A stretch of 64,000 bases of DNA from Actinomycetota bacterium. GTDB taxonomy: Bacteria > Actinomycetota > UBA4738 > HRBIN12. Below the pieces are notes generated by a model. The model searched no databases, was not told where the DNA came from, and was given only the letters and a program-made list of their open reading frames with translations. Below, one piece after another: positions 47,432-55,593 of this stretch. The translations under genes were made by a program, and so were the position numbers. The stretch lies in the NCBI GenBank assembly GCA_040881665.1, contig JBBECT010000004.1, positions 181,782 through 245,781 of the forward strand. Reading direction: 5' to 3'. How positions within the stretch are numbered: position 1 is the first letter of the stretch; each line of letters begins with the position of its first letter.

Positions 47432-47862
47432 ATGCGGTCCTTCTCGGGCGCGATGACCCGGTCGCTCACCTGCGAGGATCGTCGGATCTGCGTCCTACCC
47501 TCGAGGTTTGTCGTCGTGTCCGGAGGGGCGCGGGGTCCGGACGTACCGCCGCCGCCGTCCGCCCGGTCAGTATACCCCCGGCCTCTGCTACCCCCTGAAG
47601 CACCTCCTCGTGCTCGATCCCTATCCGGTCCGTCACCCTGGTATTCGGAAGAACTCCGGGGCCGGGTGAGTGTTTCGGGGAACTTCTCCGGGTCAGTCTT
47701 CGATCGGCCGGTACGCATCGCGGACTCCCCCAACCGGGCCATCCGAAGTTCCCCCGTGCGGCCCGTTGCCCGGGACGCACGGCGTCCACGAGAATGGCAC
47801 GAGCACCACCCACTTCCCCCCTTACCTTCCCCTCCTGTTTGTGCTTCCCTTGATAGGAGAAG
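47432..47862. other. Intergenic region between divergent clpC and response-regulator genes (431 bp)
   Basis: This is the largest gap without a gene. Both neighbours are transcribed away from it. I see a TATACT -10 candidate for clpC at 47574-47569 and pyrimidine-rich sequence before the response-regulator ribosome-binding site. No RNA gene or long inverted repeat was recognised. No ClgR or HspR operator could be assigned with confidence. Confidence 0.5.
47569..47574 (-). promoter_or_regulatory. Possible -10 box of the clpC promoter
   Basis: TATACT on the minus strand matches the consensus at five or six positions; no -35 is evident at 16-19 nt. It implies a leader of about 130 nt. Confidence 0.35.
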
Positions 47863-48255
47863 ATGCCTGTGCGCGTACTGATCGTCGACGACCATCCCGC
47901 GTTCCGCAGAGCTCTTACCTCTGCCTTGCGCATGGTCGATGGGTTCGAGGTTGCCGGTGAAGCGGGGGGTGGCGTCGCCGCCTGCGAAGAAGCCGCGATC
48001 GTCGTGCCCGATGTCGTCTTGATGGACCTGTCGATGCCGGACCTGTCCGGGATCGAAGCGATGAAGGTGATCCACGAGTCCCGACCCGACGTTCCCGTCG
48101 TGATCCTCACGGCGCACGCCGATCCGGGGGTCGAGAAGGAAGCGCGCGAGGCGGGGGCGTCCGGCTTCCTCGCGAAGGGGATCGGTCTCGACGAGCTCGT
48201 CGTCGTCCTGAAGAACGCGGCCGAGGAAGGGCGCCAGCCGCAGCGCGTGGGATAG
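47863..48255 (+). CDS. Single-domain response regulator
   Basis: A 130-residue receiver domain with no output domain. VRVLIVDDHPAFR carries the acidic pair (D9, D10). The phospho-acceptor Asp is D55 in VVLMDLSMPDLSG, VVILTAHADPG carries the conserved Thr, and FLAKGIGLDEL the conserved Lys. CheY-like proteins of this type act by protein contact or as phosphate relays. No kinase is adjacent; the histidine kinase at 32276-34501 lacks a neighbouring regulator and could be a partner, but this is only a possibility. ATG 47863 has ATAGGAG a few nt upstream. It converges with coaX. Confidence 0.88.
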   Translation: MPVRVLIVDDHPAFRRALTSALRMVDGFEVAGEAGGGVAACEEAAIVVPDVVLMDLSMPDLSGIEAMKVIHESRPDVPVVILTAHADPGVEKEAREAGASGFLAKGIGLDELVVVLKNAAEEGRQPQRVG

Positions 48256-48287
48256 CGGGCGACGCGCTGGGATCGAGCGGCACCTCC

Positions 48288-49070
48288 TCAGGCATCGGGC
48301 TCGACGACGTTCCGGTCGAAGATCAGACGCAGACCCTCGAGGGTGAGCCACGGGTCGTGTTCGTCGATGCTCGCGCAATGCGGGACGACGAGATCCGCGA
48401 ACCCGCCGGTCGCGATCGTCGTGGCATCTCGGTCCAGCTCGTCACGGACCCGGGCCACCATCCCGTCCACTTCGGCGGCGGTGCCGTAGAGCAGCCCTGA
48501 CTGCAGGCTCTCCACGGTGTTCTTGCCGATCGCGCTCTTCGGTGCCACGAGCTCGACCTGCGTGAGCCGGGCGGTCGCGTGGAACAGGCTCGCGCCGCTC
48601 GCCTGGATCCCCGGCGCGATCGCGCCGCCCACGTACTCGCCCTTGACGGAGATCGCGTCGTATGTGGTCGCGGTTCCGAAGTCGACGACGATGCACGGAG
48701 CACCGTAGCGCTCGACGGCGGCGAGCGCGTTCACAACCCGATCCGCGCCGACCTCGCGGGGATTGTCGGTCTTGATCGGGATGCCCGTCTTGGTTCCCGG
48801 TCCGACCACGATCGGTCCGAACCCGAAGTAGCGCCGGGTCATCTCCCGGATCGCCTGGGTGACGGTCGGCACGACCGAAGCCATCACGACCGCGGTGATC
48901 TGACTGTCGAACGCGAGGTCGCGCTGCGCGAGCATCCCTCCGAACAGCACCGCCAGCTCGTCGGCCGTCCGGTCGGCCCGCGTGGACAAGCGCCACGTGA
49001 ACGCGAGCTCTTCGGCGCGGAACACGCCCAGCGAGAGCTCGGTGTTGCCGACGTCGACGGCGAGCAGCAT
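48288..49070 (-). CDS. coaX: Type III pantothenate kinase
   Basis: A 260-residue ASKHA-fold kinase for the first step of coenzyme A synthesis, phosphorylating pantothenate. Phosphate loop: LLAVDVGNTELSLG at residues 2-15. NPREVGADRVVNALAA and CIVVDFGTATTYDAISVKG follow, then GGAIAPGIQASGASL. Type III kinases are not inhibited by CoA and need a monovalent cation. ATG 49070 directly opens the phosphate loop; an ATG 36 nt upstream is possible. It lies just after panC, so pantothenate synthesis and its use in CoA are neighbours. The 151 bp between coaX and panC hold no gene I can support. Confidence 0.95.
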   Translation of the reverse strand: MLLAVDVGNTELSLGVFRAEELAFTWRLSTRADRTADELAVLFGGMLAQRDLAFDSQITAVVMASVVPTVTQAIREMTRRYFGFGPIVVGPGTKTGIPIKTDNPREVGADRVVNALAAVERYGAPCIVVDFGTATTYDAISVKGEYVGGAIAPGIQASGASLFHATARLTQVELVAPKSAIGKNTVESLQSGLLYGTAAEVDGMVARVRDELDRDATTIATGGFADLVVPHCASIDEHDPWLTLEGLRLIFDRNVVEPDA

Positions 49071-49221
49071 CGCGGTTTCAGGCCCTTCGTCCGGGTCCCG
49101 ATCCATTGGCGGTTCGACCGAACGAATTGCGCGGCGGTCGACCGCGGGACGAGGTTCATCCTGGCGGACCGGAGCACTCGGCGACAACCTCCTCTCCCGG
49201 GGCCCCCGCGAGCGGAACGGC

Positions 49222-50082
49222 TCAGGCAGGCGACGGCAGCAGGAGATTGTCGATCAGACGGACCTCGCCCACCTGCGCCGCCACGAGCGCGCGGTGAGCG
49301 CGATCGGGTTCGAGCGTACGGACCTGCTCGAAGGTCTCCTCGTCGACGATCACGGCTTGATCGAGCCGGACCGCCGACGTGGCGCCCACCTCGCGAGCGA
49401 TCACCGCGACGAGCACGGCCGCGTCGGTCTCTCCCGACCGCGCCAGCTCGGCGGCTTCCGAGAGCCCGAGGAACAGACACCCGGCAGCATCTCGCTGCTC
49501 GGGGTCGAGCAGCGCGTTGCGCGAGCTGCGGGCCAAACCGTCGTGTTCGCGAACGGTTGGACACCCGACGATCGACGCGGGCAGCAGGAGATCGCGCACG
49601 ACACGGCGGACGATCGCGAGCTGCTGAACGTCCTTCTCCCCGAAGTAGACGGTGCATGCGCCGACGATGTCGAGGAGCACGACGACCACCGTCGCGACGC
49701 CGCGGAAGTGTCCCGGACGCGCGGCGCCCTCGAAGCGCTCGCCGAGAGGTCCCGGGTCGACCGTGACCTCGGGCTCGCCGCCGGGGAACAGCTCCTCCAC
49801 CGGCGGGACGAACACGAAGTCGACCCCCTCACGTTCGGCGGCCCGCAGGTCGTGGCGCTCGTCGCGCGGGTAGCGCTCGAGGTCGGACGCATCGTCGAAC
49901 TGCAGGGGGTTCACGAACAGGCTCATCACGACGACGGCCGCCTCGTCACGGGCGCGGCGAAGCAGCGACGCGTGACCCTCGTGCAGCCCTCCCATCGTGG
50001 GAACGAACCCGATCGGCTCCTTCGCTCGCCTAACCCGATCGCAGGCGGTCCGGAGCTCGGCGACCGTGCGGATCACCTCCAC
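49222..50082 (-). CDS. panC: Pantothenate synthetase (pantoate-beta-alanine ligase)
   Basis: A 286-residue enzyme that joins pantoate and beta-alanine with ATP. The nucleotide-binding HIGH-type motif is in FVPTMGGLHEGHASLLRRAR near residue 27. SLFVNPLQFDDASDLERYPR, GHFRGVATVV and VYFGEKDVQQLAIVRR are further signatures. The second KMSK-like site is LARSSRNALL. GTG 50082 has GGAGGT 9 nt upstream inside the previous gene, which it overlaps by 10 nt. Next to it in M. tuberculosis is panD, needed for beta-alanine; it is absent here, so beta-alanine must come from elsewhere in the genome or another route. Confidence 0.96.
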   Translation of the reverse strand: MEVIRTVAELRTACDRVRRAKEPIGFVPTMGGLHEGHASLLRRARDEAAVVVMSLFVNPLQFDDASDLERYPRDERHDLRAAEREGVDFVFVPPVEELFPGGEPEVTVDPGPLGERFEGAARPGHFRGVATVVVVLLDIVGACTVYFGEKDVQQLAIVRRVVRDLLLPASIVGCPTVREHDGLARSSRNALLDPEQRDAAGCLFLGLSEAAELARSGETDAAVLVAVIAREVGATSAVRLDQAVIVDEETFEQVRTLEPDRAHRALVAAQVGEVRLIDNLLLPSPA

Positions 50083-50927
50083 GGTTCGAGCACCTCCTCG
50101 ACCCCGAGCCGCTCGTCCGGTGCGAGCCGCCCCGACCGTGCGCCCAGGTCGAGCGCGACCCGAGCCAGCGCGACGTACGCGGGCACGGCATCCGGGGCGG
50201 CGGCTGCGAGCGCCTCGAGGTTGCGCCGAACCGTTCCGGCGTCCCCACGGACGGCCGGGCCGGTGAGGGCCGACGCGGGGCCGAGCTGCGCGACGTTATC
50301 GAGGGTCGCCCGGCTCAACGGCAAGAACCGCTCCAGGGCGTCCTCGAGACCGGCTCGGACGAACAGGTCCTCGGCGAGGGCCGTGATCGTCACGAGGTAG
50401 TTCGAGGCGAACACGGCGGCCGCGTGATACAGCGCCTTGCGGTCCTCGTCCACACGCACGGGCACCGCCCCGAGCGCGCGCACGAGGTCCTCGCCGACCG
50501 CGGCGGTCTCCTCGTCGGCGGCGGTGACGGCGATCGGGGCGCCCGGCAGCGAACCCAGCGCGGATCCGACGTCCGGGAAGGTCTGCAGCGGATGCAGCGA
50601 CATCGTCCGCGCTCGGGCCGCCCGGAGCACATCGAGTCCGAGCGCCCCGGAACAGTGCGCGACGATCTGCTCTCGTGAGAAGGCACCGGTCGCCGCGATC
50701 GACTCGCATGTCGCTTCGACCCTGTCGTCGGGGAGGGCGATCAGGACGAGATCGGCACCCGCGACCACCTCGGCGTCGGTTCCGACGGGGATCCCGGGAA
50801 GATGCTCGGCCGCACGTGCGCGCGTCGCCTCGCGGCCCGACACGCCGACGATCCGATGCCCCGCCCGGCCCAGGAGCACGGCGAGCGCCGTGCCGACCCG
50901 GCCTGCCCCGACGACCGCGACCTCCAT
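50073..50927 (-). CDS. Rossmann-fold DUF2520 protein (ketopantoate reductase-like)
   Basis: A 284-residue protein with an N-terminal NAD(P)-binding fold (VAVVGAGRVGTALAVLLGRAGH, residues 3-24) and a C-terminal all-helical DUF2520 domain (ALYHAAAVFASNYLVTITALAEDLF). The family is coupled to panC across Actinobacteria and resembles ketopantoate reductase and F420-dependent oxidoreductases in fold, so a step in pantothenate synthesis is a reasonable guess. LHPLQTFPDVGSAL marks the domain junction. ATG 50927 is fixed by CATACT 6 nt upstream (leaderless). It overlaps panC, forming an operon with it. Confidence 0.85.
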   Translation of the reverse strand: MEVAVVGAGRVGTALAVLLGRAGHRIVGVSGREATRARAAEHLPGIPVGTDAEVVAGADLVLIALPDDRVEATCESIAATGAFSREQIVAHCSGALGLDVLRAARARTMSLHPLQTFPDVGSALGSLPGAPIAVTAADEETAAVGEDLVRALGAVPVRVDEDRKALYHAAAVFASNYLVTITALAEDLFVRAGLEDALERFLPLSRATLDNVAQLGPASALTGPAVRGDAGTVRRNLEALAAAAPDAVPAYVALARVALDLGARSGRLAPDERLGVEEVLEPWR

Positions 50928-50933
50928 GCGTCG

Positions 50934-50939
50934 AGTATG
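50934..50939 (-). promoter_or_regulatory. -10 box of a leaderless promoter (DUF2520/panC operon)
   Basis: CATACT is followed by CGACGC and ATG 50927. Confidence 0.45.
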
Positions 50940-51021
50940 CCAAGCACGGGGGCGCTCCCCCGGGGCCGGGCGTTGGGGAGCACCGACCGTCGGATACCGG
51001 GCACCCACCGGAGCAGAGCGG

Positions 51022-52440
51022 TCACGACGGCGAGGGCAGCCACAGGACCGCCCCCGTGGGCAGCGGCGCGTCCTCGGGGATCTCCACGCGGGAGAGCTCG
51101 CCGTCCTCGATCCGGATCATCTGCCGTTCCATCACGAGGTAGATCGAACCGTCGTCCGCGTACGTGGCCCCGCCGATCGGTCCCTCGACGCGCCACATCA
51201 GGTGCGCCTCGCGCGCGCCCTCTCCCACGCCGCCGGGCACCTCGTAGATCGAGGCCTCTCCTTCGAGGGGCCCGGCGACGGTCAGCGCATGGGAACCGTC
51301 CGGCGTCCAGGCGAGCGTGCGCTGCACCTGGAGCGGCGTGCCGTCCCGGTCGTCGACGATCGGTGCGGGGTCTCCCCGGCCGCGCCACGCGAGCTCGCTG
51401 CCGCCGGCGAGCTGGGCGATCGGACCCGGATCGGGGTTGCGGCCCGGAACGTACCCCGACGAGAGGAACCGAACGGGGGTCACGATCATGTCGCCCGTGG
51501 GGGAGACCGATCCGATCACGCGATGGGGAACCTCCCGGTGCAACACCCGCGCGGGACTGGTCCACGAGGTTCGGACGACCTCGCCGCGGGCGATCGACAG
51601 ATAGGTGCGATCGAGGTCGCGTCCCGCGGCGAGGATGTCGCCGCAGAGCCGGTCGGTCCGGAAGACCGTGGACCGAGCCGGTGCGCCGGCGAGCTCGACC
51701 ACCTCGACGGAGACATCGGATCGACACCGCCGATCGGATCCCGCGTCGACCGAGACGACCGACAAGCCGCGCGGACCCCACGAGATCATGTCGCCGATCG
51801 CGATCGGGAACACGCGCGCGTTCGCCGAGATCGCCGACAACGTGAACGCCTGCCGGGTGCCGTCGGGCACGAGCCGCGTGACGCCGATCGACCCGAGCCC
51901 GTCGGCGATCCGTACCAACTCATAGACACCGGGCAGGGGCTGGCCGGCGGTCACGGAACCGCTCTCCAGATCGAGTCGGTAGATGCCCGTTCGATCAGGA
52001 TCGTCGTCGGAGGAATACAGCAGAACTCCGGGACCCCCGCCGGAGGGCACCGCCGCGCCGTCGGTCCGGCCGGCGGGCCGAAGCGTCGAGGCCAGGAACG
52101 CGCCCGCGACGAGCAACACGGTCGCCGGAACGAGCACGTGACGCAACGTTCGCCGCAGGGGGACCGGCGTGGGGGCGGCGACGGCGTGGGCGGCGCTCGG
52201 GTCCGACCGCCCCACCGCGCCGGGATCGGGTTCGGTCGCCGGTGGCGCCGGTTCCCCGCGCGTCCGGTCGCGCGGTGAGGGTTCGGACCGGTCAGTCGCC
52301 GTGGGTTCGGACCGGTCGGAGGGTTGGGGTTGCTCCCCGGACTCGAGGAAGACGGGAACCCCGCACGACGGGCAGGGCTCTTGTGCCTCGACGCCGGCGC
52401 CGCGCCAGTCGCAACGCAGGCACACGGCCGATCGGTTCAT
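51022..52440 (-). CDS. Zinc-ribbon, single-pass membrane protein with propeller-like ectodomain
   Basis: A 472-residue protein I do not recognise. A cytoplasmic zinc ribbon (C7-x2-C10, C23-x2-C26) opens it, followed by an acidic, low-complexity linker of DRSEP-type repeats to about residue 85. One membrane helix comes next (VLVPATVLLVAGAFLAS, near residue 110). The extracytoplasmic part has repeated strands of the kind seen in WD40/TolB-like propellers (GIYRLDLESGSV, RLVPDGTRQAFTLS, RTLAWTPDGSHALTV). The order suggests a sensor with an inside ribbon and an outside propeller. ATG 52440 overlaps folK by 4 nt, so it is translated with the folate genes. Confidence 0.7.
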   Translation of the reverse strand: MNRSAVCLRCDWRGAGVEAQEPCPSCGVPVFLESGEQPQPSDRSEPTATDRSEPSPRDRTRGEPAPPATEPDPGAVGRSDPSAAHAVAAPTPVPLRRTLRHVLVPATVLLVAGAFLASTLRPAGRTDGAAVPSGGGPGVLLYSSDDDPDRTGIYRLDLESGSVTAGQPLPGVYELVRIADGLGSIGVTRLVPDGTRQAFTLSAISANARVFPIAIGDMISWGPRGLSVVSVDAGSDRRCRSDVSVEVVELAGAPARSTVFRTDRLCGDILAAGRDLDRTYLSIARGEVVRTSWTSPARVLHREVPHRVIGSVSPTGDMIVTPVRFLSSGYVPGRNPDPGPIAQLAGGSELAWRGRGDPAPIVDDRDGTPLQVQRTLAWTPDGSHALTVAGPLEGEASIYEVPGGVGEGAREAHLMWRVEGPIGGATYADDGSIYLVMERQMIRIEDGELSRVEIPEDAPLPTGAVLWLPSPS

Positions 52441-52970
52441 CGCCGCACCACGAGGGGGGGAGCCACCGGACGAACCTCGGGCACGTCTGGAGACACTCCA
52501 CGGAGGTCGCGCACCCGACGACCTCCGGGCAATCGCGGATCGGCGATCAGCTCGAGCAGAGGAACGAGGACGAACGCGCGCTCATGCATCCTGGGGTGGG
52601 GAACCTCCAGATCCGGATCGTCGATCGCAGCATCACCGTACGTCAGGATGTCGATGTCGATCGTCCGCGGCCCCCACCGGACGGTCCGTTCGCGTCCGAG
52701 CGCCGCCTCGATCCCGTGCAGCGCATCCAAGAGCGTGTGCGGCTCCAGGCTCGTCCGGACCCGCACGACGGCGTTCAGGTAGTCGGGTTGCTCGGGTCCA
52801 CCGACGGGGACGGTCTCGTACACGCGGGACGAGCCGAGCAGCTCGATGCCGTCGGTGGCTCCGATCCGGTCGGCAGCCGCCTGGAGCGTCGCGAGCCGGT
52901 CTCCGAGATTCGCGCCGAGTCCGAGGAAGGCGTCCACGCCGGAGGGCGGCCCCGCCGCCACCGCACTCAC
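52437..52970 (-). CDS. folK: 2-amino-4-hydroxy-6-hydroxymethyldihydropteridine diphosphokinase
   Basis: A 177-residue pyrophosphokinase that activates hydroxymethyldihydropterin with ATP before DHPS. FLGLGANLGDRLATLQAAAD (residues 16-35), VYETVPVGGPEQPDYLNAVV, the ATP/Mg-binding RTIDIDILTYGDAAID and VPHPRMHERAFVLVPL are all present. GTG 52970 overlaps the folB stop (GTGA). It lies between folB and the propeller protein, to both of which it is coupled by 4-nt overlaps. The open frame upstream is the antisense-like part of the folB region and was excluded. Confidence 0.95.
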   Translation of the reverse strand: MSAVAAGPPSGVDAFLGLGANLGDRLATLQAAADRIGATDGIELLGSSRVYETVPVGGPEQPDYLNAVVRVRTSLEPHTLLDALHGIEAALGRERTVRWGPRTIDIDILTYGDAAIDDPDLEVPHPRMHERAFVLVPLLELIADPRLPGGRRVRDLRGVSPDVPEVRPVAPPLVVRR

Positions 52971-53314
52971 TCGGCGGTCGCGGCGGCGGCGACCCCGTCG
53001 ATCCCGAGCTCGAGCGCCGCGCCCGGTTTGTGGACCACGGCCGTCGCGCGGAGCACATCGCGTTCGGCCACGATCACCTTCGCGATCTCGGTCGCGAGCG
53101 ACTCGATCAGATCGAACGACCGGTCGGCGACGATCTCGCGCACGGTCTCGATCGTCCCCCGGTAGTCGGCCGTCGCCTCGATGTCGTCTCCGCTCACCTC
53201 GACCTCGAGATCCAGATCGACCACGAACCGCTGCGGGGCGTCCTTCTCCCCCGGGTTCGCCCCGTGTCTTCCCTCGGTCGTGATGCCGGACAGGAACAGA
53301 CGGGTCGTGCTCAT
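52967..53314 (-). CDS. folB: Dihydroneopterin aldolase
   Basis: A 115-residue aldolase/epimerase that converts dihydroneopterin to hydroxymethyldihydropterin and glycolaldehyde. TTRLFLSGITTEGRHGANPGE gives the usual family N-terminus. The active-site region is LDLEVEVSGDDIEATADYRG, and the C-terminal strand has ATAVVHKPGAALELGIDG, with Lys and the pterin-binding Glu. Length is standard. ATG 53314 overlaps the stop of the alpha/beta-hydrolase (ATGA). The order folP, hydrolase, folB, folK is co-transcribed. Confidence 0.94.
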   Translation of the reverse strand: MSTTRLFLSGITTEGRHGANPGEKDAPQRFVVDLDLEVEVSGDDIEATADYRGTIETVREIVADRSFDLIESLATEIAKVIVAERDVLRATAVVHKPGAALELGIDGVAAAATAE

Positions 53315-54069
53315 CCGCCGTCCTCCTCGACCGATCCCTGTGCATCGTCGATCAGGTCGTCGATCCCTTCCTCGGTCATCGTCGGACGCCGTCCGAGGGT
53401 GACCAGCACCGGTCCCTCCTGCTCGTGACGATGCGACCGTCCGAGGTAACGGAACCGGAGCCATTCGAACAGCAGAGGTACGAGCGTCGCGGGCTCCTCG
53501 AGCGGCATGTCGTGACCGGCCCCGGGGATCGTCGCGAGCGCGGACATCGGCAAGGCATCGGCGAGCCGTTCCGCATCGGCGACGGGCGATCGGTCGTCGT
53601 CCTCTCCCCAGACGAGGAGGGCATGCACGTCCTCGCGTGCCCCGAGGCTCGCGACGTCCGCCTGCTCGGTACCGGTGAGGATCGCATCGACGAGCACGAG
53701 GGCGCCGACCCGTGGGAGCCTCGCAGCGAGCTCGAGAGCGGTGGCACCTCCCACCCCATGGCCGACCAGCGCTACGCGATCCGACCCGAGCGCGTCGAGG
53801 AGGGCTGAGACCCGTTCGAACCGTTCGGCTGCGCCGACGTCGTCCGGCAGCTCGGGGGCGAGCACGCGGAACGCCTGAGCGAACGTGGGGACGTAGTCGC
53901 GCCAGTAGTCGGGCGACGCATCCTCGCCGTGGAGCAACACGATCGCCGCGTCGTCACCGGCGTCCACATGGCGGATCGGGCCGGCGGCCGTCGGCGTCGT
54001 TCGGAGCGCCAGGACGGAGCTCGTGGGATCGTCCACGGACCGGGCCTCCCCTGGGCGTGGTTCGGTCAC
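53311..54069 (-). CDS. Alpha/beta-hydrolase fold protein with Gly in place of the nucleophile
   Basis: A 252-residue alpha/beta-hydrolase-fold protein. The fold is clear from IVLLHGEDASPDYWRDYVP, RVALVGHGVGGATALELA, VWGEDDDRSP and IPGAGHDMPLEEP. In active members the nucleophile elbow reads GxSxG; here it is G103-H-G105-V-G107, so the serine is replaced by glycine (codon GGG). The acid (D in GEDDD) and histidine (GAGHD) remain. Esterase-like catalysis is not expected; binding or an alternative function is more likely. It sits between folP and folB with 4-nt overlaps on both sides, and the C-terminal 50 residues are unrelated to the fold. Confidence 0.85.
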   Translation of the reverse strand: MTEPRPGEARSVDDPTSSVLALRTTPTAAGPIRHVDAGDDAAIVLLHGEDASPDYWRDYVPTFAQAFRVLAPELPDDVGAAERFERVSALLDALGSDRVALVGHGVGGATALELAARLPRVGALVLVDAILTGTEQADVASLGAREDVHALLVWGEDDDRSPVADAERLADALPMSALATIPGAGHDMPLEEPATLVPLLFEWLRFRYLGRSHRHEQEGPVLVTLGRRPTMTEEGIDDLIDDAQGSVEEDGG

Positions 54070-54932
54070 GATCCCTCCTGCGGAGCCGTTCCCGCTCGGA
54101 TCGCGTCGACGACGCGCACGACGCGAACGATCCGGCCGACGTCGTGCACGCGCACGATGTGCGCACCGGCGCCGACGGCCCAGGCGACGGCCGCCGCCGT
54201 TCCCTCGAGCCGGTCGCTCGGATCCTCGACGCCCGTGAGCATCCCGATAAACCGCTTCCGCGAGGCTCCGACCAGCACCGGCAGGCCGAGATCCACGATC
54301 CGATCGAGGTCGCGCATCAGGACCAGGTTGTGCTCGAGCGTCTTGCCGAACCCGATCCCCGGGTCGACGCAGACTCGTTCACGGTCGATCCCCGCGGTCT
54401 CCGCGTCGGCGACGCGGTTGGCGAGGAACCCGCGCACCTGTTCCACGATGTCGTCGTAGTGGGGGTCACGCTGCATCGTGCCCGGCTCCCCGAGCATGTG
54501 CATCGCGACGTAGCCGGCGTCCGAACCGGCCACGCTCGACAGCATCGCCGGGTCGCGTCCTGCGGCGACATCGTTCACGATCGATGCGCCCGCGGAGATG
54601 GCGGCCCGGGCGACCTCGGCCTTGCGCGTGTCGACGGAGACGACGAGCTCCGGGAGCTCACCGACGAGGCGTTCGATCACCGGGACCACCCGGCGCAGCT
54701 CCTCGTCGACCGGAACCTCGTCGGCGCCGGGACGGGTCGACTCCCCTCCGACGTCGACGATGTCCGCGCCCTCGCGAGCGAGTCGCACCGCGTGCTCGAC
54801 CGCCGGCTCCGCGTCGAGGAATCGACCGCCGTCGGAGAACGAATCGGGCGTCACGTTGAGGATGCCCATCACGAGCGTCCGTTCGCCGAGCCCCAGGACA
54901 TGCTCGCCGCACCGCCATCGCAGGGAACCCAT
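54066..54932 (-). CDS. folP: Dihydropteroate synthase
   Basis: A 288-residue TIM-barrel enzyme that joins hydroxymethyldihydropterin diphosphate with p-aminobenzoate; it is the target of sulfonamides. MGILNVTPDSFSDGG is the first signature (near residue 22), DVGGESTRPGA the second, and VSVDTRKAEVA, ASIVNDVAAG, CVDPGIGFGKTLEHN and LVGASRKRFIG follow. Length is normal. ATG 54932 is fixed by TAGCAT 6 nt upstream, so folP heads the folate operon with a leaderless transcript. Confidence 0.97.
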   Translation of the reverse strand: MGSLRWRCGEHVLGLGERTLVMGILNVTPDSFSDGGRFLDAEPAVEHAVRLAREGADIVDVGGESTRPGADEVPVDEELRRVVPVIERLVGELPELVVSVDTRKAEVARAAISAGASIVNDVAAGRDPAMLSSVAGSDAGYVAMHMLGEPGTMQRDPHYDDIVEQVRGFLANRVADAETAGIDRERVCVDPGIGFGKTLEHNLVLMRDLDRIVDLGLPVLVGASRKRFIGMLTGVEDPSDRLEGTAAAVAWAVGAGAHIVRVHDVGRIVRVVRVVDAIRAGTAPQEGS

Positions 54933-54938
54933 CTCATC

Positions 54939-54944
54939 ATGCTA
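54939..54944 (-). promoter_or_regulatory. -10 box of a leaderless promoter (folP operon)
   Basis: TAGCAT is followed by GATGAG and ATG 54932. Confidence 0.55.
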
Positions 54945-54988
54945 GCCCGGGTCCGCGACGACGGGCGAGGCGGCGCGTACCGTCGTCG

Positions 54989-55576
54989 CTAGGGGTCGAC
55001 CGCACGCTCGATGCGCCCCGCTGCGATCTCGAGCTGCCGCCGGGTCAGGACGAAGGGTTCCGCGTTCGGGACGGGTGGGTACACGGACCGCTCGTCCAGG
55101 TCCGCTTCCGCCGCGGCGAGCACGGTGCTGATCGGCAGCCCGTGGCCGATCACGAGCACCGCCTGTTCGGTGCGCGCGAGGATGACGCGAAGGGCCGTGG
55201 CGACGCGCGCCAAGACCTCGCGCAGACTCTCCCCGTCCGGCGGCGCGTCGGCGGGATCAGACGCCGCGGCCCAGGCGAGGTACTCGTCGAGATCCATGCC
55301 CTCCCACGCGCCGCCGCGAGGATCGTTCAGCTCGGCAACCACCACGGTCGGCAGGTTCCGGTGCCCGACCGCGAGGTCCGCGGTCTCGATCGCACGCGGG
55401 AACTCGCTCGTGATCACGGCACGGATGTCCTCACCGTCGATCACCGCACGGAGCTCACGCGCTTGGTCCCGGCCGCGCTCGGTCAGAGGAACGCGGAGCT
55501 TCGGATCGCCGTTGAGGACGTTCGCGGCGTTCGACTCGGACTCCGCGTGCCGGGCGAGGATCGCGCGCTCGAGCAC
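54989..55576 (-). CDS. Histidine phosphatase family protein
   Basis: A 195-residue phosphoglycerate-mutase-like phosphatase. The active-site motif ILARHAESESNAAN (with RH, residues 8-9) is at the start. LTERGRDQARELRAVI, SEFPRAIETADLA and the second His in VLVIGHGLPISTVL complete the catalytic core. The gene begins after folE in the same direction. In folate synthesis the dihydroneopterin triphosphate must lose phosphates before FolB acts; this phosphatase sits between folE and folP and could fill that gap, but the assignment is only by context. GTG 55576 has GGAGG 6 nt upstream. Confidence 0.82.
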   Translation of the reverse strand: MLERAILARHAESESNAANVLNGDPKLRVPLTERGRDQARELRAVIDGEDIRAVITSEFPRAIETADLAVGHRNLPTVVVAELNDPRGGAWEGMDLDEYLAWAAASDPADAPPDGESLREVLARVATALRVILARTEQAVLVIGHGLPISTVLAAAEADLDERSVYPPVPNAEPFVLTRRQLEIAAGRIERAVDP

Positions 55577-55593
55577 CTCTGCCCTCCGCTCGC

